A stretch of 64,000 bases of DNA from Diphasiastrum complanatum (lineage: Eukaryota; Streptophyta; Lycopodiopsida; Lycopodiales; Lycopodiaceae): positions 1-64,000 of the forward strand of contig MU831893.1 of NCBI GenBank assembly GCA_029204225.1. Reading direction: 5' to 3'. Positions 11,072-21,953 of the stretch are shown in pieces (the first letter of the stretch is position 1; each line of letters starts with the position of its first letter). Made by a program: the position numbers and the translations under genes. Below the pieces are notes generated by a model that searched no databases, was not told the origin of the DNA, and saw nothing but the letters and a program-made list of their open reading frames with translations.

Positions 11072-12794
11072 TTACTTGCAAAAGTTGACTGTAACTGTTG
11101 TTTCAGCAGTTAAAGTGTGCCATTGAGAAGCTGAAGAGATGGTATCATCGTCTGCCTCACATTCAGTTGGTTGATCTAGATCATCTTCGCCCGAGTCTCC
11201 TCCGTAGGGAGCATGTTCTGCACCAAAGGCTTGAATGTGATCCTTGAGAGAGCGCTTGTGCTTGAAATCAGAGCCACATATACAGTACCATAGCTTCCCA
11301 CAGTTCTTCTCATGGGTGCGCCAATCCCCTCGAACTGCGAAGGCCTTACCGCACTTTCTGCAGGGGAATGGCTTAAGGCCGTGTTTGCGCTTGTAGTGAG
11401 TTTGAAGGGTGCGAAAGTCCTTCAGTGGCTTCGCTCGAGGGTGGTTTATGTTGTTGCGGCAACCTATGGCACAGCAATAGCATGGCAATCGGAGCATTGC
11501 CTTCGGTTGTGCGCCCTTGAGTGAATCTGGACCTCTCCGGTACTGTGATCCATGACCCCACATGTGCATCTGCAATATCCATCCAGGCAATGAACTTATC
11601 AGTAGTCCAATTTACTTGAAATCTAACTTTTAAATCGACCTCCACCTTTAAAGAAGTCCCAAGCATTGATCTTCCAAATCTCATCCAGAAGGAGCTGTAC
11701 AAAGTGGATTTCAAAGGAGAGACGGTATGTTCATATCTAAACAAGAATTGGATACTCATTTAAAGCTAGTGCTACCCATCTGGAAAATCTGGGTTCACTA
11801 TGCCAAAAAGCTTTCTCCAAAGTTAATTTCCATATTTCTAGATCATGAAATTTCTTGAATATGAGATGGTAGTCAGGACATTCTGAAAATTTATTTAATC
11901 TTGATCTATTCATTTGAAAATGGTGGAACAAGAGGTTATGTAAATCTAAACCATCGAGGAGATAGTTTGGAGTCTTGGATATATATGGTGGGGGCAGGTA
12001 GACAATGCGATCACTGATTATGAAACCGGCCAACTACAGCCCCTGGAGATGTCGGAGATAATAATTTTGAGGATCCAAGAAACTATTTAACTGCGGATAA
12101 CTAGATTCTGCTCATAGATTCTTAAGATTAATTAACTGTAGCTGTGGAGATGGTGCAAAACCTGCATGTTATTGTAGCGATTGAAAGTCTTGCTGCATAC
12201 TGGACACGAAAACTGCGTAGGACCGACTAGAATCTGAGCAGGTGTTGGAATCCAGTACTGCCCATCTGCTAGCTTCCCTTGCCCATAATAAAAACATTCT
12301 TTGTCTGCTGAACTAAATGTCTCGCGGGCGTCATCTGATGGTATGAGGCTCGGATTCTCCTCACCAGAGGGAGGACCAATCTGAAGAGCAACTGTCATAG
12401 TTTCTTCCGAGTCTTCTTTGGCGGAGTCTGGCAACAGAATGGCTGTTCTGATGGGAGTGATATCCGCTTCTGGTTTTGGCGGCGCAAGGGTCAAAAACGA
12501 CAGTATTTCTTTCTTGAGCACTGAGGCTTGCTCTGGTGGTTGCATCAATTGCGATTTCAGATATTGCTGTGAACTTCCATGATCATAAGAGCGAGAGGGA
12601 TAGACAGAATGGGTGTAGGAAGAGGGATAGAGGTTCTGTGCCGAATGTGAAAAGGTATTCGTGTCGATGCATGGGATTGCAACAGGGAGCTGCTGCGCCA
12701 AGTTGAGCTTAAACCACTCGGAGAAAGGGTAGCCATCCCCACTGGGAGTGCATGTGACTGCCACATCGCTTTGTCGACTGTATTTGGAATTCAT
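11072..12794 (-). CDS. WIP-domain C2H2 zinc-finger transcription factor, two exons
   Basis: Coding sequence is complement(join(11072..11569,12162..12794)), 376 residues from the first ATG in frame (MNSKYSRQ). The intron (11570-12161, 592 bp) has GT at 12161-12160 and AG at 11571-11570, and splits finger 1 between its cysteine pair (CPVC) and its histidines (HMWGH). The N-terminal third is variable but keeps a VALQIGPPS motif. Then comes the hallmark [20 protein letters not shown] segment and four fingers through [30 protein letters not shown] and [18 protein letters not shown]. This family (TT1, NTT, WIP2-6 in Arabidopsis; one WIP gene in Marchantia) consists of nuclear DNA-binding regulators of tissue patterning. 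No coding damage is seen, so it is probably functional. Which family member it is cannot be told here. Confidence 0.93.
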
Positions 12795-13174
12795 CTCTCT
12801 ACAATATGATAAGCCCACGCTAAATGCCTGCAGAAGTGCAAGCAGGTCTAGACGTCTTTCAGCACATGATAATGCATCTCCAGTTGTTCAGAACTTTCAC
12901 TACAAACAACACTCCCTCTCATCAAATACTTCCTTCTTATGAAGACCATTCAACTATATGGAATGCGCCTTACAGAGGAAACTCACTCTTGGAATCAGTT
13001 ATACAGACATACTATAGCTAGTCCAAGTGTTGGTGCAAGAAGATGGTGGCAGGAGGGATGGCTTATATTCCCTTTGCATTCATACCACTGTTGGGTTGTC
13101 GTAATACAAAGCATGATGACTGGTCCAGCTCGATAGCTACCTTTACTGCATCGTCATCAGATGAAGTATGTCTA
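12795..13174 (-). promoter_or_regulatory. 5' flank of the WIP gene
   Basis: Non-coding sequence just upstream of the WIP start on the minus strand. No other gene is seen before the GA minisatellite, so this stretch and the minisatellite are the likely 5' untranslated and promoter region. I cannot assign a TATA box or transcription start with confidence. Confidence 0.4.
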
Positions 13175-13243
13175 GATCAAATGCAACGCTTAGAATTTAG
13201 TTCCTCCTTATAGCGAGGTCAAAGAAATTTTCCGTGAAAATGG

Positions 13244-13292
<49 letters not shown>

Positions 13293-13664
13293 GCATGTTT
13301 AATTAAGATGCACTGCTTAGAAGCTAGTACCTCCTTGTAGCGAGATCAAAGAAATTTTGAGAGAGGTGTCTAATATTTTAATATTTTAATCAAATCCAGT
13401 GCTTAGAATCTATTACCTCCTTATAGAAGGGCAAAGAATTTTTTTTAGAGACAGAGACAGAGAGATCAGAGAGCTTTGTTATTTTAATAAATTGCAGTGC
13501 TTAGAAGTCAATACCTCCGTATAGCCCAAAGAATATTTTGAGAGAATGGATTATGGGCAGAGAGAGAGAGAGAGAGAGAGATTTTGTTTTGATCAAATGC
13601 AAATTGCAATGCTTAGAAGTTACTACCTCCTTAGAGCAAGGTCAAAGATTTTCTCTGTGGAAGA

Positions 13665-13730
<66 letters not shown>
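13175..13730. repeat. five-unit minisatellite with embedded GA tracts
   Basis: Five diverged units start near 13175, 13301, 13389, 13485 and 13591. Each has the order AT-rich AAATGCA, TGCTTAGAA, TACCTCCTTATAGC, CAAAGAA-TTTT, then a purine GAGA tract of varying length (longest at about 13667-13728). Unit lengths run from about 88 to 140 bp, mostly because of the GA tracts. It lies about 380-940 bp upstream of the WIP start codon. Confidence 0.85.
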
Positions 13731-13731
<1 letters not shown>

Positions 13732-14033
13732 AGGTTGGTAAGGTTTGAGACAAATTGAGAGTCGAGACTCGAGGGGGGAGGAGAGATAGGTGGAGACAGA
13801 GGGGGATAGGTCGAGACAGATCAGGGGGGAGGGGAGATAGGTTGACCAAAAGACATGTGAGATTTCACAGCGTCGAGGTGGGTCCTATTGAAGCAGGATG
13901 TGAAGACAGTAGCGAGACTCGAGAAAATTTTGATAAGAAGAGAAGATGGGACAAAAGCATGAGAAGAAAGTTTAAAGAAGACAGTGGAGCTGGGCAGACT
14001 CAGATTCAGAGCGAGCTGCACAGGCAGAGCCTT

Positions 14034-14310
14034 GCATCAGAAAAGGCCCAACGGTCCCCAACCCATTACTGCTACTGTTGTCACATGGCTGAAAGGGGAA
14101 AAAGAAGGTAGAGCATGCATCAGAAAAGGCCAAAGTTCAAACCCATTACTGCTGCCATTCACAATGAAACATAAAAAACGGCACATGGCTGAAAGGTGAA
14201 AGTGATGGTGAAAGGTGGGTGTCTGAAGGCTCTGAACTGGCTTTGCAGTGAGTTATCAGGATGAAACATAAGCTTAGGCTTTAGCACATGGCTGAAAGGT
14301 GAAAGCGATG
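14034..14310. repeat. imperfect tandem repeat, about 100-bp period
   Basis: CACATGGCTGAAAGG recurs at about 14081, 14183 and 14285. GCATCAGAAAAGGCC and CCCATTACTGCTGC recur once each between them. No coding potential is seen. Confidence 0.65.
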
Positions 14311-14464
14311 GTGAAGTGGTATCTTAAAAACTCTGAAACTTGGAAGTTGAAGGCTTTGAAGAGAGACATTTATGTAGGTTCAAGAGATAATTGCACCAAT
14401 GTTCTTCAATTCTCAAGCCTATTAGACTTCACACAAGGGCCTCTAGCTCTTCATGAAAACTTCA

Positions 14465-14693
14465 TTTTGAGGGGATAAAATACTCAATGAAGTAACCTAA
14501 ATTGGTCATTTTCATAATAAGCAAGGTGATTAAAAACCATTTGAAGAGAGAAAATAGAGTCATGAAGTAATTGAAATTGATCATTTTTATATTAATATTA
14601 GCAAGGTGAATTGGAATCCATTTGAAGGGATACTATAATCAATGAAATAATCTAAATTGATCATTTTTGTAACAAACAAGGTGATTAAAATAT
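14465..14693. repeat. three-unit tandem repeat, about 75-bp period
   Basis: Three copies of a unit with TTTGAAGGGATA, TGAAGTAATCTAAATTGATC and GCAAGGTGATTAAAA start near 14465, 14541 and 14620. They are AT-rich and non-coding. Confidence 0.75.
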
Positions 14694-16160
14694 CATGAGA
14701 ATTTTTGAAGCTTTGCCTTAGGGTTTTAGGGTTTAGAGTGACAACACATCTTTTAGCAAGAGGTATCATTTGCAATTGCTCAATGTTTTGAAACTTGAAG
14801 GTGCAAACTTCAGCCCATGGCCAATCTGTGGTCAATGTAAAGAGCTCAAGCTCTTATCGGCTAGGCCTAATTAAGGATGTTCCTATTGTTTATTATCATA
14901 AGCCTAGTGCAAGTGAGCTATATGTGAAAAAAACATTTATAATATAAAGATAAGCTTGCAACATTTTGACCTATTCGACACCATGGTTACTCGAAAGAGT
15001 ATGAAGTAAAGGTAGTTCGCAACAAACAGTTTTTCTCTTGTGCAAGTTGTAATAATCAATACTTTTTATGTTTAGCATGATACCAAACAAGCTTGATGGT
15101 ACTAGCATGGTGTTTTAAAATGAAAAACATACTTGCCTTGGCATATTTGTGGAAAGCCTTTAGTCTTAGGATTGACTATGCTCATAAAGATCATTTATGA
15201 AACTATATTAAATTGTGACATTTCAAACACATTTATTTCTATACTGTGAGAGCGTAAATTGGAGCATCTAGACAATTATGCAAGCATAAACTTGTAATAT
15301 CCATAAATAAGTGGTGAGTAAGTTAGAACCAATGTTGATTAGCTTTTTTGTTAATACCCTATGATTATCAACAAGGATATCTACATTCTATATTTAATCA
15401 CCAAAAATTTTAATACTTGTCAAGATTAATAACCAAGTAATAATTAATCTTATATACACGCTCGAGATTGATATTTGGTGGGTAAAAAAAGAAAGTTGAG
15501 AATTATTGTTGATATTTGGATGTGGCTGTAAAATGGGGGTCTGGGGGTCTCGTTTTCAATCTAAACCTTAATAACTGGGGAATATGTTAAAGATGATAAT
15601 CAAAATTTGTGCCATCTTCAAACAACCATAATTGACTTTCATTGAGCTTACAGATTTGAATTTTGAACATTTGAATGTTGATTGTTTTTGCATGTCTTGA
15701 ATACCAAAATTAATAATCAACAAATTCAAATAAAAGTAAGAATTAGATTGATACACTTAATTATATATAACGTCCGCTTCAATTAGCTTAAATACCTTGA
15801 GCTATGAGAACCAACTCCTTGATTTATTTTTCATGGGTTGATATCCATTCAAGTACTAGAAATAAGAGAACCCTTAAATCAACAGACCTGAACTAAAAAA
15901 AATAAAAAGTAAATGCCAAGAATCACCGAGCATAAAAAAATATCCAATACTCGCACAACAATCTTTATGACTTTATTTCCTCTCCTTGAGCCTTGAGGTT
16001 AGGAGATCTATCCCAATCCACCACACAAATTACAGCATATAAGTTATATAGAAACAAGTATATATCGTTATATAAACGTAATGCCTTGTGCTCAGGTGTC
16101 CTTTGTATTTTGGGACCACCTCCAGGAGCATAATGTCCATCCAATTTTCTCTCTTAGGAA
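14694..16160. other. AT-rich intergenic DNA, no gene seen
   Basis: No open frame beyond short chance ones, and no element termini recognised. Confidence 0.55.
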
Positions 16161-16167
16161 TCTGTCA

Positions 16168-16275
16168 TTCTCTCTCCTCTCTCCGGTGGAATTCACTTTC
16201 TCTCTCCTCTCTCCGGTGGAATGTGCATGTGCTATGTGGCAGCCCGTCATTGGCTGTCCACATCCACATTCCACC
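16168..16275. repeat. tandem CT-rich 25-mer followed by a foldback
   Basis: A CT-rich unit ending CTCTCCGGTGGAAT occurs twice (16168-16192 and about 16197-16222). The second copy opens an imperfect inverted repeat: GGTGGAATGTG at 16215 pairs with CACATTCCACC ending at 16275, and TGTGGCAGCC pairs with GGCTGTCCA across a short loop near 16245-16251. Confidence 0.7.
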
Positions 16276-16285
16276 ACAAACGTAA

Positions 16286-16665
16286 AAAAATTTGCAAAAA
16301 AAAATGGCAAAAAACCGGAAAAAAAAAAAAAAAAAAACCTTGTCCACGCGTACGGCCGTACCGTACGGCCAAAAATGAAAAAAAAAAAAAAAAAAACAAC
16401 CTTCGCACAATGGCATTACGTAGGGGAAGGCCCGAAGCCCTCGGGCCTTCCTTGCTGGTCGGGGCCTGCCCGAGGGCTCCCGCCCTCGGGCAAGGGCCCT
16501 CCCAACAAGGAATGCCCTCAGGCAGGGCCTTCCCCCCCCCCCCCCCACATAACATATACATGGCTTCAAGGTCCCGCCCTCGGGCAGGCCCCGACCAGCA
16601 AGGAATGCCCTCAGGCAAGGCTTCCCCCCCCCCCCCCCCCCATAACATATACATGGCTTCAAGGT
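16286..16665. repeat. homopolymer-rich, GC-palindromic cluster
   Basis: Two A-runs of about 19 bp bracket GTACGGCCGTACCGTACGG. A GC-rich block (16424-16665) follows with a perfect 28-bp inverted repeat (16450-16477 against 16576-16603) and a nested 10-bp stem (16467-16492). A unit of about 90 bp is duplicated in tandem; each copy ends in a C-run and the phrase CATAACATATACATGGCTTC. Open frames here are alternate readings of these repeats. Confidence 0.8.
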
Positions 16666-18167
16666 TGAGATTTAGATAGAGCAATCTCTTCTCAATAAGA
16701 AGCATAGACCTTAAGATTTGCTTGAAACTAAGAGCTTTTAGAGTATCTGAATTTTCTTAATTACATTAGGTAAATAAATATATCAAAGGTGGTTCATATA
16801 TTTGTGAACGTTGTTGTCATGATAACTATTTATGTTCTTGAAAGGTTTGGAGGGGAGAAGTTCAATGAGCAGGAGTTTTGGGTTGAAGGCTGAAGGCAAA
16901 TCCGACAAGGCTCCCAAAATGCAAGATCACATTGTTTGCTTCAAGAATCCACGATATTAATAACTGGGCTGTCTGGAGGGAACTCAAACCAAAAGGTCAT
17001 AAATTGCTAGTTGATTGCAGAACGTAGCGTAGCTGTAGTTTTCTGACATTGGATATTATTAGTGTCATCTCTGATATGACTGACTATTAGTGTCATCTCT
17101 AGTCAGCATTCATCACTCTTAGTCTTGATGGATGCATGGATGGATCAAGTAAACTTTGAGAGAGAGAAGCCGGTGGTGGGTGGTCCTTCCTTTCTCACGG
17201 AGGAAAGGATTGAATGATAAAGGTATTGATCGTGGAATGTTTCCTCGGAAATGAAAAGGCATGGCAGGACGTGCGCATCCTCCTCGACCTTGGCCTCAGG
17301 TGGCGATGCCCGTGCCTGACGAATATGAGGAGCAGGGGGAGACCCAGAGGCTGAGGCAGAGGCGTGCAGGGCTTGAAACAATGCAAGCAACAATGGCCCA
17401 CGGAGAAGAGCAACTCCATTGACTGCCTAATCTACTACATTGACTCTTACCCCTTTATAGACAAGCACCCACCAGTCCTGACTTCTGAGTCCTGAGTCCT
17501 CACATCTATGCACACATCACCTTTGATTTTGCAAGCTCATTGCCTTCTAAGGAGCTTTGTATACCCTAGTACGAGAGTGTGGCCCCACTGTGGGTCAACT
17601 ATGGTGGGTCAACTATGGATGAGAGTAGAGAGATCATCATGGTCATTGGTAATTCTCTAGGATTCTCCATTGTTAGATGAGGGTGGGACCATGCTTACAC
17701 TATCAATCACGGTGTAAAAGATGTTGCTCCCATTCCCTTCCAAGGATTGAGGGAAGGCGTGCATTGTAACTCCCAAGACCTCCCCATACCTCGAGGCACA
17801 CCAATATTACGAGTTGTGATGCTTCCAAGAGGCAAGGGCATAATGCACAACTTGTGACTCCACTCGAAAGGGCTCAACTTATTTTGCACCATGGCTAAAT
17901 TTTCAGTAGTGGTGCAACAACCATCTAATGGTGAGGGTACCACCACCTAAATTCCAAGATGGTATCATATCTCCCACCCATAGATCTTTGGGAGCCCACC
18001 ACTATCATTACAATGTGGTGGTACGCTCATCCACTCAAGAGCATCATTTCCTCCAACATCGCATTGTCCTTCCACATATTATTAAGGCTGAAGGTGTCTC
18101 TTTGGAAGGTAAAATATTGCATGTCTTGGTGGCATCAATAGGCACTAGAGGTACAAATTGACTAATG

Positions 18168-18170
<3 letters not shown>
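16666..18170. other. intergenic DNA, no gene recognised
   Basis: 17145-17420 is more GC-rich, with overlapping frames on the minus strand, but no start, motif or splice structure singles out a gene. 17700-18160 is also open in places without recognisable content. Confidence 0.5.

Positions 18171-18256
<86 letters not shown>
18171..18256. repeat. compound (CT)n(CA)n microsatellite
   Basis: CT run 18171-18233 passing directly into a CA run to 18256. Confidence 0.98.
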
Positions 18257-19044
18257 TCTGTGGAGGTGACAAAATCCATTGATGTACTTTACATTTTAGT
18301 CATTATTGGATAATGAGCATTTCGGAAAAAAAAAAAATGTAAGTCTACCATTTCTCCAAAGAGTACTCATGACAATTACCTTATCCAAATTGGGAAGGTA
18401 CTTTGTATCGATGATAAGCAAGTATAATTAAGGTGATCAAAGAAGACCAAAGAGGCCTACCTTGGAGGTAACCTAAGTCCTATAATTGCATGCCCTGGAG
18501 GTAAAAGGAAAGTAAAGATGTGACCAATTAAATGAAAAATGAAGGCTAAGAAGGGCACAATCAAATTGAGTCTACACTTTTTGTCAATATTGACTAACTA
18601 ATTACCTCATCGAAAATATAAGTGTCTTGCTACTACGCATTTTTAGAATCATAAGCAAAAAGGCGATTATGTATTTGGGCAATTAAAGTACAAATATATT
18701 TGAAGGTTTTAATTGTTTAACTAGCCAATAACGTCATATGAAGTAGTCTGTTTTTCTAGTTCTGCCTTTATTTTTTAAAGTCAATCTAAATATAGTTTTT
18801 GTAACTCATAAAAGTAAATTTCAAAGGAGGTGAATGTGTGGAAAACAACATAATAAAGTCTTTCAACACTGTCTCAATTAATTTTGGACTTTTTAATTTA
18901 TTTAGAGCTATTTTTTACACATGGTACCAAAAGAGCCAGATAAGAAAAACAATAAAAACTTACTAATTCTTGAAGTGGGATTCTGTCAAGTTCGAATCTC
19001 ATTTCAATACAACTATTAGGCCAAACAAGACAAATTTGATTAGC
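18257..19044. other. AT-rich intergenic DNA, no gene seen
   Basis: No convincing open frame. GTTCGAATC at about 18990 resembles a tRNA B box, but no matching A box or SINE structure is clear. Confidence 0.5.
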
Positions 19045-19404
19045 GCCAGGCCTTCTAGAAATTTCCTAGAAGGTGCCCTTCGCGAATATCTCGCGACAGG
19101 CGCCTGAACTTCTAGAAAATTTCGCCCTATCGCAAGAATTTCGCGACAGGCGCCTGGCGCCAGGCCTTCTAGAATTTATAAAAAAATCGCCTGTCGCGAG
19201 AAATTTGCGATGCAGCCGTGAGTCGCGAAATTCTCGCAATGTAACATTTGCAAAAATTTTGCGAACTTGCACCTTTGCGAAATTTTGCAACTCGCGCTAG
19301 GCTACATCGCGAAATTTTCGCGACAGGCGAGTCACGAAATTTTTTATAAATTCTGCCCCCCTGCCCACAATGTTTTTTTATAAATCCCCCCCCCCCCCCC
19401 CCCC
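19045..19404. repeat. TCGCGA-palindrome array ending in a C-run (left part)
   Basis: Short palindromic modules are packed together: CCTTCTAG-AAATTTC-CTAGAAGG, many variants of TCGCGAAATTTCGCGAC, and CGACAGGCG with its inverse CGCCTGTCG. The array ends in ATAAAT and a run of C. It is cut by insertion of element B at 19405-19409; GC-palindromic sequence resumes at 29770, and a similar array lies at 31255-31800. Confidence 0.75.
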
Positions 19405-19409
19405 CTTAC

Positions 19410-20329
19410 TGTTGTAAAGCTGACTTGGGTGCACCCAGCGTGCCCTGTAAGACTCAAAGGGGTGACACTCCCTAAGGTCCCAGAGCAAGTTAGAATGTCA
19501 AGGACTGAGCCTCCGACCTGTGGTGAGCCAGTCAAGTAGTCACAAAGTCATGAGCTAGCTCTGGAGCTCGAGTCATGGCCTAGTCAGGAAAGCAGGTTGA
19601 TTCGGCCGCCGGGACGGCTCCCGGGACCCATGTCCGGGAGCCAGACTGATTCTGCCAGGCTTGCCAGGCTTAATCAGCAAAATAAAAACTAAGTCCTAAA
19701 AAGCGTGCTTTACCAGAAAGCACTATGTTTCAAACCAGAGGGGGTGCGCCGAATCACAGCAGAACTATAGGGGGAGTCCGGCAGACAGAAACTTGGGCAA
19801 CTCAACCAGCGCCAGGAATCCAGTCGCCAGGTCTCAGCTCCCTCTACCAGCACGAGCCAGGCACAATGCCCAGCACGTGTTGGTGGCCCCGAGACCGGTC
19901 AGTCTATGTATGAATGTAACCTCTTCCAAATCTAATAAAGTTGATCCTTGGGGATGATTACCATTTCGGTTTCGCCTCCGGGACTGGTCCAAGTGGAAGG
20001 ACCCTTACTACAACCTTTTTGCGTCGCTGGCGCCTAAGGGTCCCTGTCATCAACATGGGGCTTGCCGCTATGCCAATTGGTCAGTTTGGCGACCACTATG
20101 CCTTGGGTTTCATGTGTGGCTTGTCTTTGCCTTTGGTTACCTTTTGGGGACGGATTCTGAGTTGGCTTTCGGGTTGGTTGGGATTCCAGTTTTCTTAAAG
20201 TCTGAATGGTTAAGCTTGTTACGTTTCTGAGTTGGCTTTTATGTAAGTGCATGATGGATGAATGTTAGACTTAAGCGCGTGTTGGGGAAACCGCTCAAGT
20301 CCCAGCGCCCTTTGAGGCGCCGGCGAACA
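19410..20329 (+). repeat. element B 5' LTR (920 bp)
   Basis: TGTTGTAAAGCTGACTTG start, GCGAACA end. It holds an AATAAAG signal near 19934 and a GTGCTTTACCAGAAAGCAC hairpin at 19705-19723. It is 73 bp longer than the 3' LTR because the sequence just after AATAAAGTTG is deleted in the latter. I count only a few other differences, so the insertion is fairly young. Confidence 0.9.
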
Positions 20330-20331
20330 TG

Positions 20332-20343
20332 TGGTATCAGAGC
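20332..20343 (+). promoter_or_regulatory. primer binding site of element B
   Basis: TGGTATCAGAGC, complementary to the 3' end of plant initiator Met tRNA, two bases after the LTR. Confidence 0.92.
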
Positions 20344-20421
20344 CGACTAGCCGGTCAGCTACGCAAGTCTCACAGGGATGGCCACGTTTTTTGGGATTTG
20401 TCAGGACAACCGTTGCGCAAG

Positions 20422-20804
20422 GTGCTGCCCACAGTGTAAGCACGGGTGCGTCCACGGTCGGGGTGGTCGGCAGAACGGGGGACTTGATGAGTCAAAGTGC
20501 TGCCCTCGAGGTGTAAGCACGGTCAGTTCTCGCGGTTCGGGCCTGGCGCTGTCTGCACGTAGGACGGATGAGGCAAAGTGCTGCCTAGGTAGGTGAAAGC
20601 ACGGTCTGTACCTTGTGGGGTGCGGGGCGACATATTCAAACTGTACGGGTTAACCATTGATACAGAGATGCTGCTCGAATTCGGGTGTAAAGCACGGGTG
20701 GTTAGCTGCCGGTGCGGGATAGCTGCCGATCGTTTAGCTATAAGGGCTATCGACCAAAAAGTGGTGGGGCGTGACTGAGGCAATGTGCTGCTTAATGGTG
20801 AAAA
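20422..20804 (+). ncRNA. five-stem-loop array in the element B leader
   Basis: GTGCT followed 12-23 nt later by AGCAC recurs at 20422-20443, 20497-20520, 20578-20602, 20668-20695 (outer pair lost: ATGCT) and 20782-20804 (decayed to AACAC). The loops share GCC or GCT at the 5' side and usually GTGTAA or GTGAA at the 3' side. The same five are present in element C at 33329-33714. The array lies in the untranslated leader between the primer site and gag. A packaging, dimerisation or translation role is possible but not shown. Confidence 0.65.
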
Positions 20805-21163
20805 CACGGATGGTTGGATGGATGTTTCCCCGTGGGCTAATTCTGTGATAGATTTGTGTGGGCGCGGCTAGGCAAAGGTCCTACGTCCGGTCTCAGGGGG
20901 GGTTTGTGGCTTGAGAGGGATCCTCTGTGTTTGCTTTGGTTGGTATGTTCCGTTTGTCGTGTGCTTGCTTGGACACAAATGACCTGGTTCCTACTTGGCT
21001 CTCAGGTGATGTGGGCGTGCTAAGTTTGAGGAAGGGATATTTTCATTGAAGCTGATTTAATAAAGAAGAAAAGAGAGCTGTGGGGCCTGGCTGACAGAAG
21101 GGAGAGCTTCAAATATAAAAAGGATTGAGGCGATAATCTGTTGGAAGTACACCTCTGACTATA

Positions 21164-21298
21164 ATGGAGGACCATCTTGAAGAGTTACAAGCACTGACGG
21201 ACGGAGAAGAGCTGACTCGAGAATACAGCTCTCGCATGCATCGAGATGGCACCAGGTCCAAGTCGAGAAAGAAAGAGCGTATGCACTCCACAATGGCG
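21164..21298 (+). pseudogene. element B gag, first 45 codons, cut off by A1
   Basis: The frame opens at ATG 21164 (MEDHLEELQALTDGEE) and runs in phase to ATGGCG at 21293-21298, where copia A1 begins. The continuation is at 26472 after the repeated TGGCG. In the uninterrupted element the gag frame would have been 737 codons. The segment is acidic at first and then basic (SRKKER). Confidence 0.75.
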
Positions 21299-21953
21299 TG
21301 TGAAAATTGTCAACATTTCCTAGCTAGTTTGAGGCCTAAATTGGCTAAAATTGTAAATAGTTTTGGTTCTGGAGTTTCACACGAGTGAACCAGACCACAA
21401 TGTTTTTATTTACTGTATTTTTTCAGTATGATGAAGTGTCAAACTTCATACCCTTCAAAATGAGATCATTTTGATGTATTTTGGTCATATAAGCCATTTT
21501 TAGCTATTTTTCCTATATAGGGAATATCTAGGGTCAAGTACCTTCTAGAGAGAGGAGAGAGAGTCATCTTCCTCATCCATAAATAGTAGGGAAGTCGTGG
21601 AGAACAGGTTGGAGAAACCTTTTGTATGCTTCATTGAGATCAATAGATCATTGTCATTGTTTCTTCCTCCATTGAGAGCATTGTTGTGTGTATTGTCTTC
21701 AAGCTATTGTGTATGATCTTAGGTGCTTTCCAAAAGTGATAGGCTGATGTATTATGGACTGTATAATGCTATTTTGGGCCGCACTTGATGTTTATGGAAG
21801 TTTCCATTTGTGATAAATGCTTTTTGATCAAGTTCTTTGCATTCTAGGTAGCATAGAATGTGTTGCCAATTCCTAGCTTATGTAGTTTGGAGTGCAAGCA
21901 TTCAAGCCAATGATCTTGGAGTTTAGATCCACTTAGGATCTGTATTTTTCACA
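21299..21953 (+). repeat. A1 5' LTR (655 bp)
   Basis: TG...CA ends. It has a TATA-like ATAAATA near 21580 and a mutated TTCACACGAGTGAA palindrome at 21376-21389 (CACGTG in the other LTR). It is followed directly by the primer site TGGTATCAGAGC at 21954-21965. Confidence 0.95.

Noticed and set aside
13175-13730. CRISPR-like repeat and spacer pattern
   Set aside because: Units vary in length and sequence, include GA slippage tracts, and the host is a plant nucleus.
13538-13741. Arg-Glu repeat frames
   Set aside because: Translation of GA microsatellite in alternate frames.
16165-16705. Overlapping frames of 150-195 codons on both strands
   Set aside because: Read through A-runs, C-runs and GC palindromes; the composition is repeat-driven.
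18980-19000. tRNA-like B box (GTTCGAATC), possible SINE
   Set aside because: No good A box at proper distance, no tail and no target duplication seen.
20331-20540. 20331-20516 and 33013-33423 as protein-coding frames
   Set aside because: They lie in the untranslated leaders of B and C and are broken differently in the two; RNA structure explains the repeats better.
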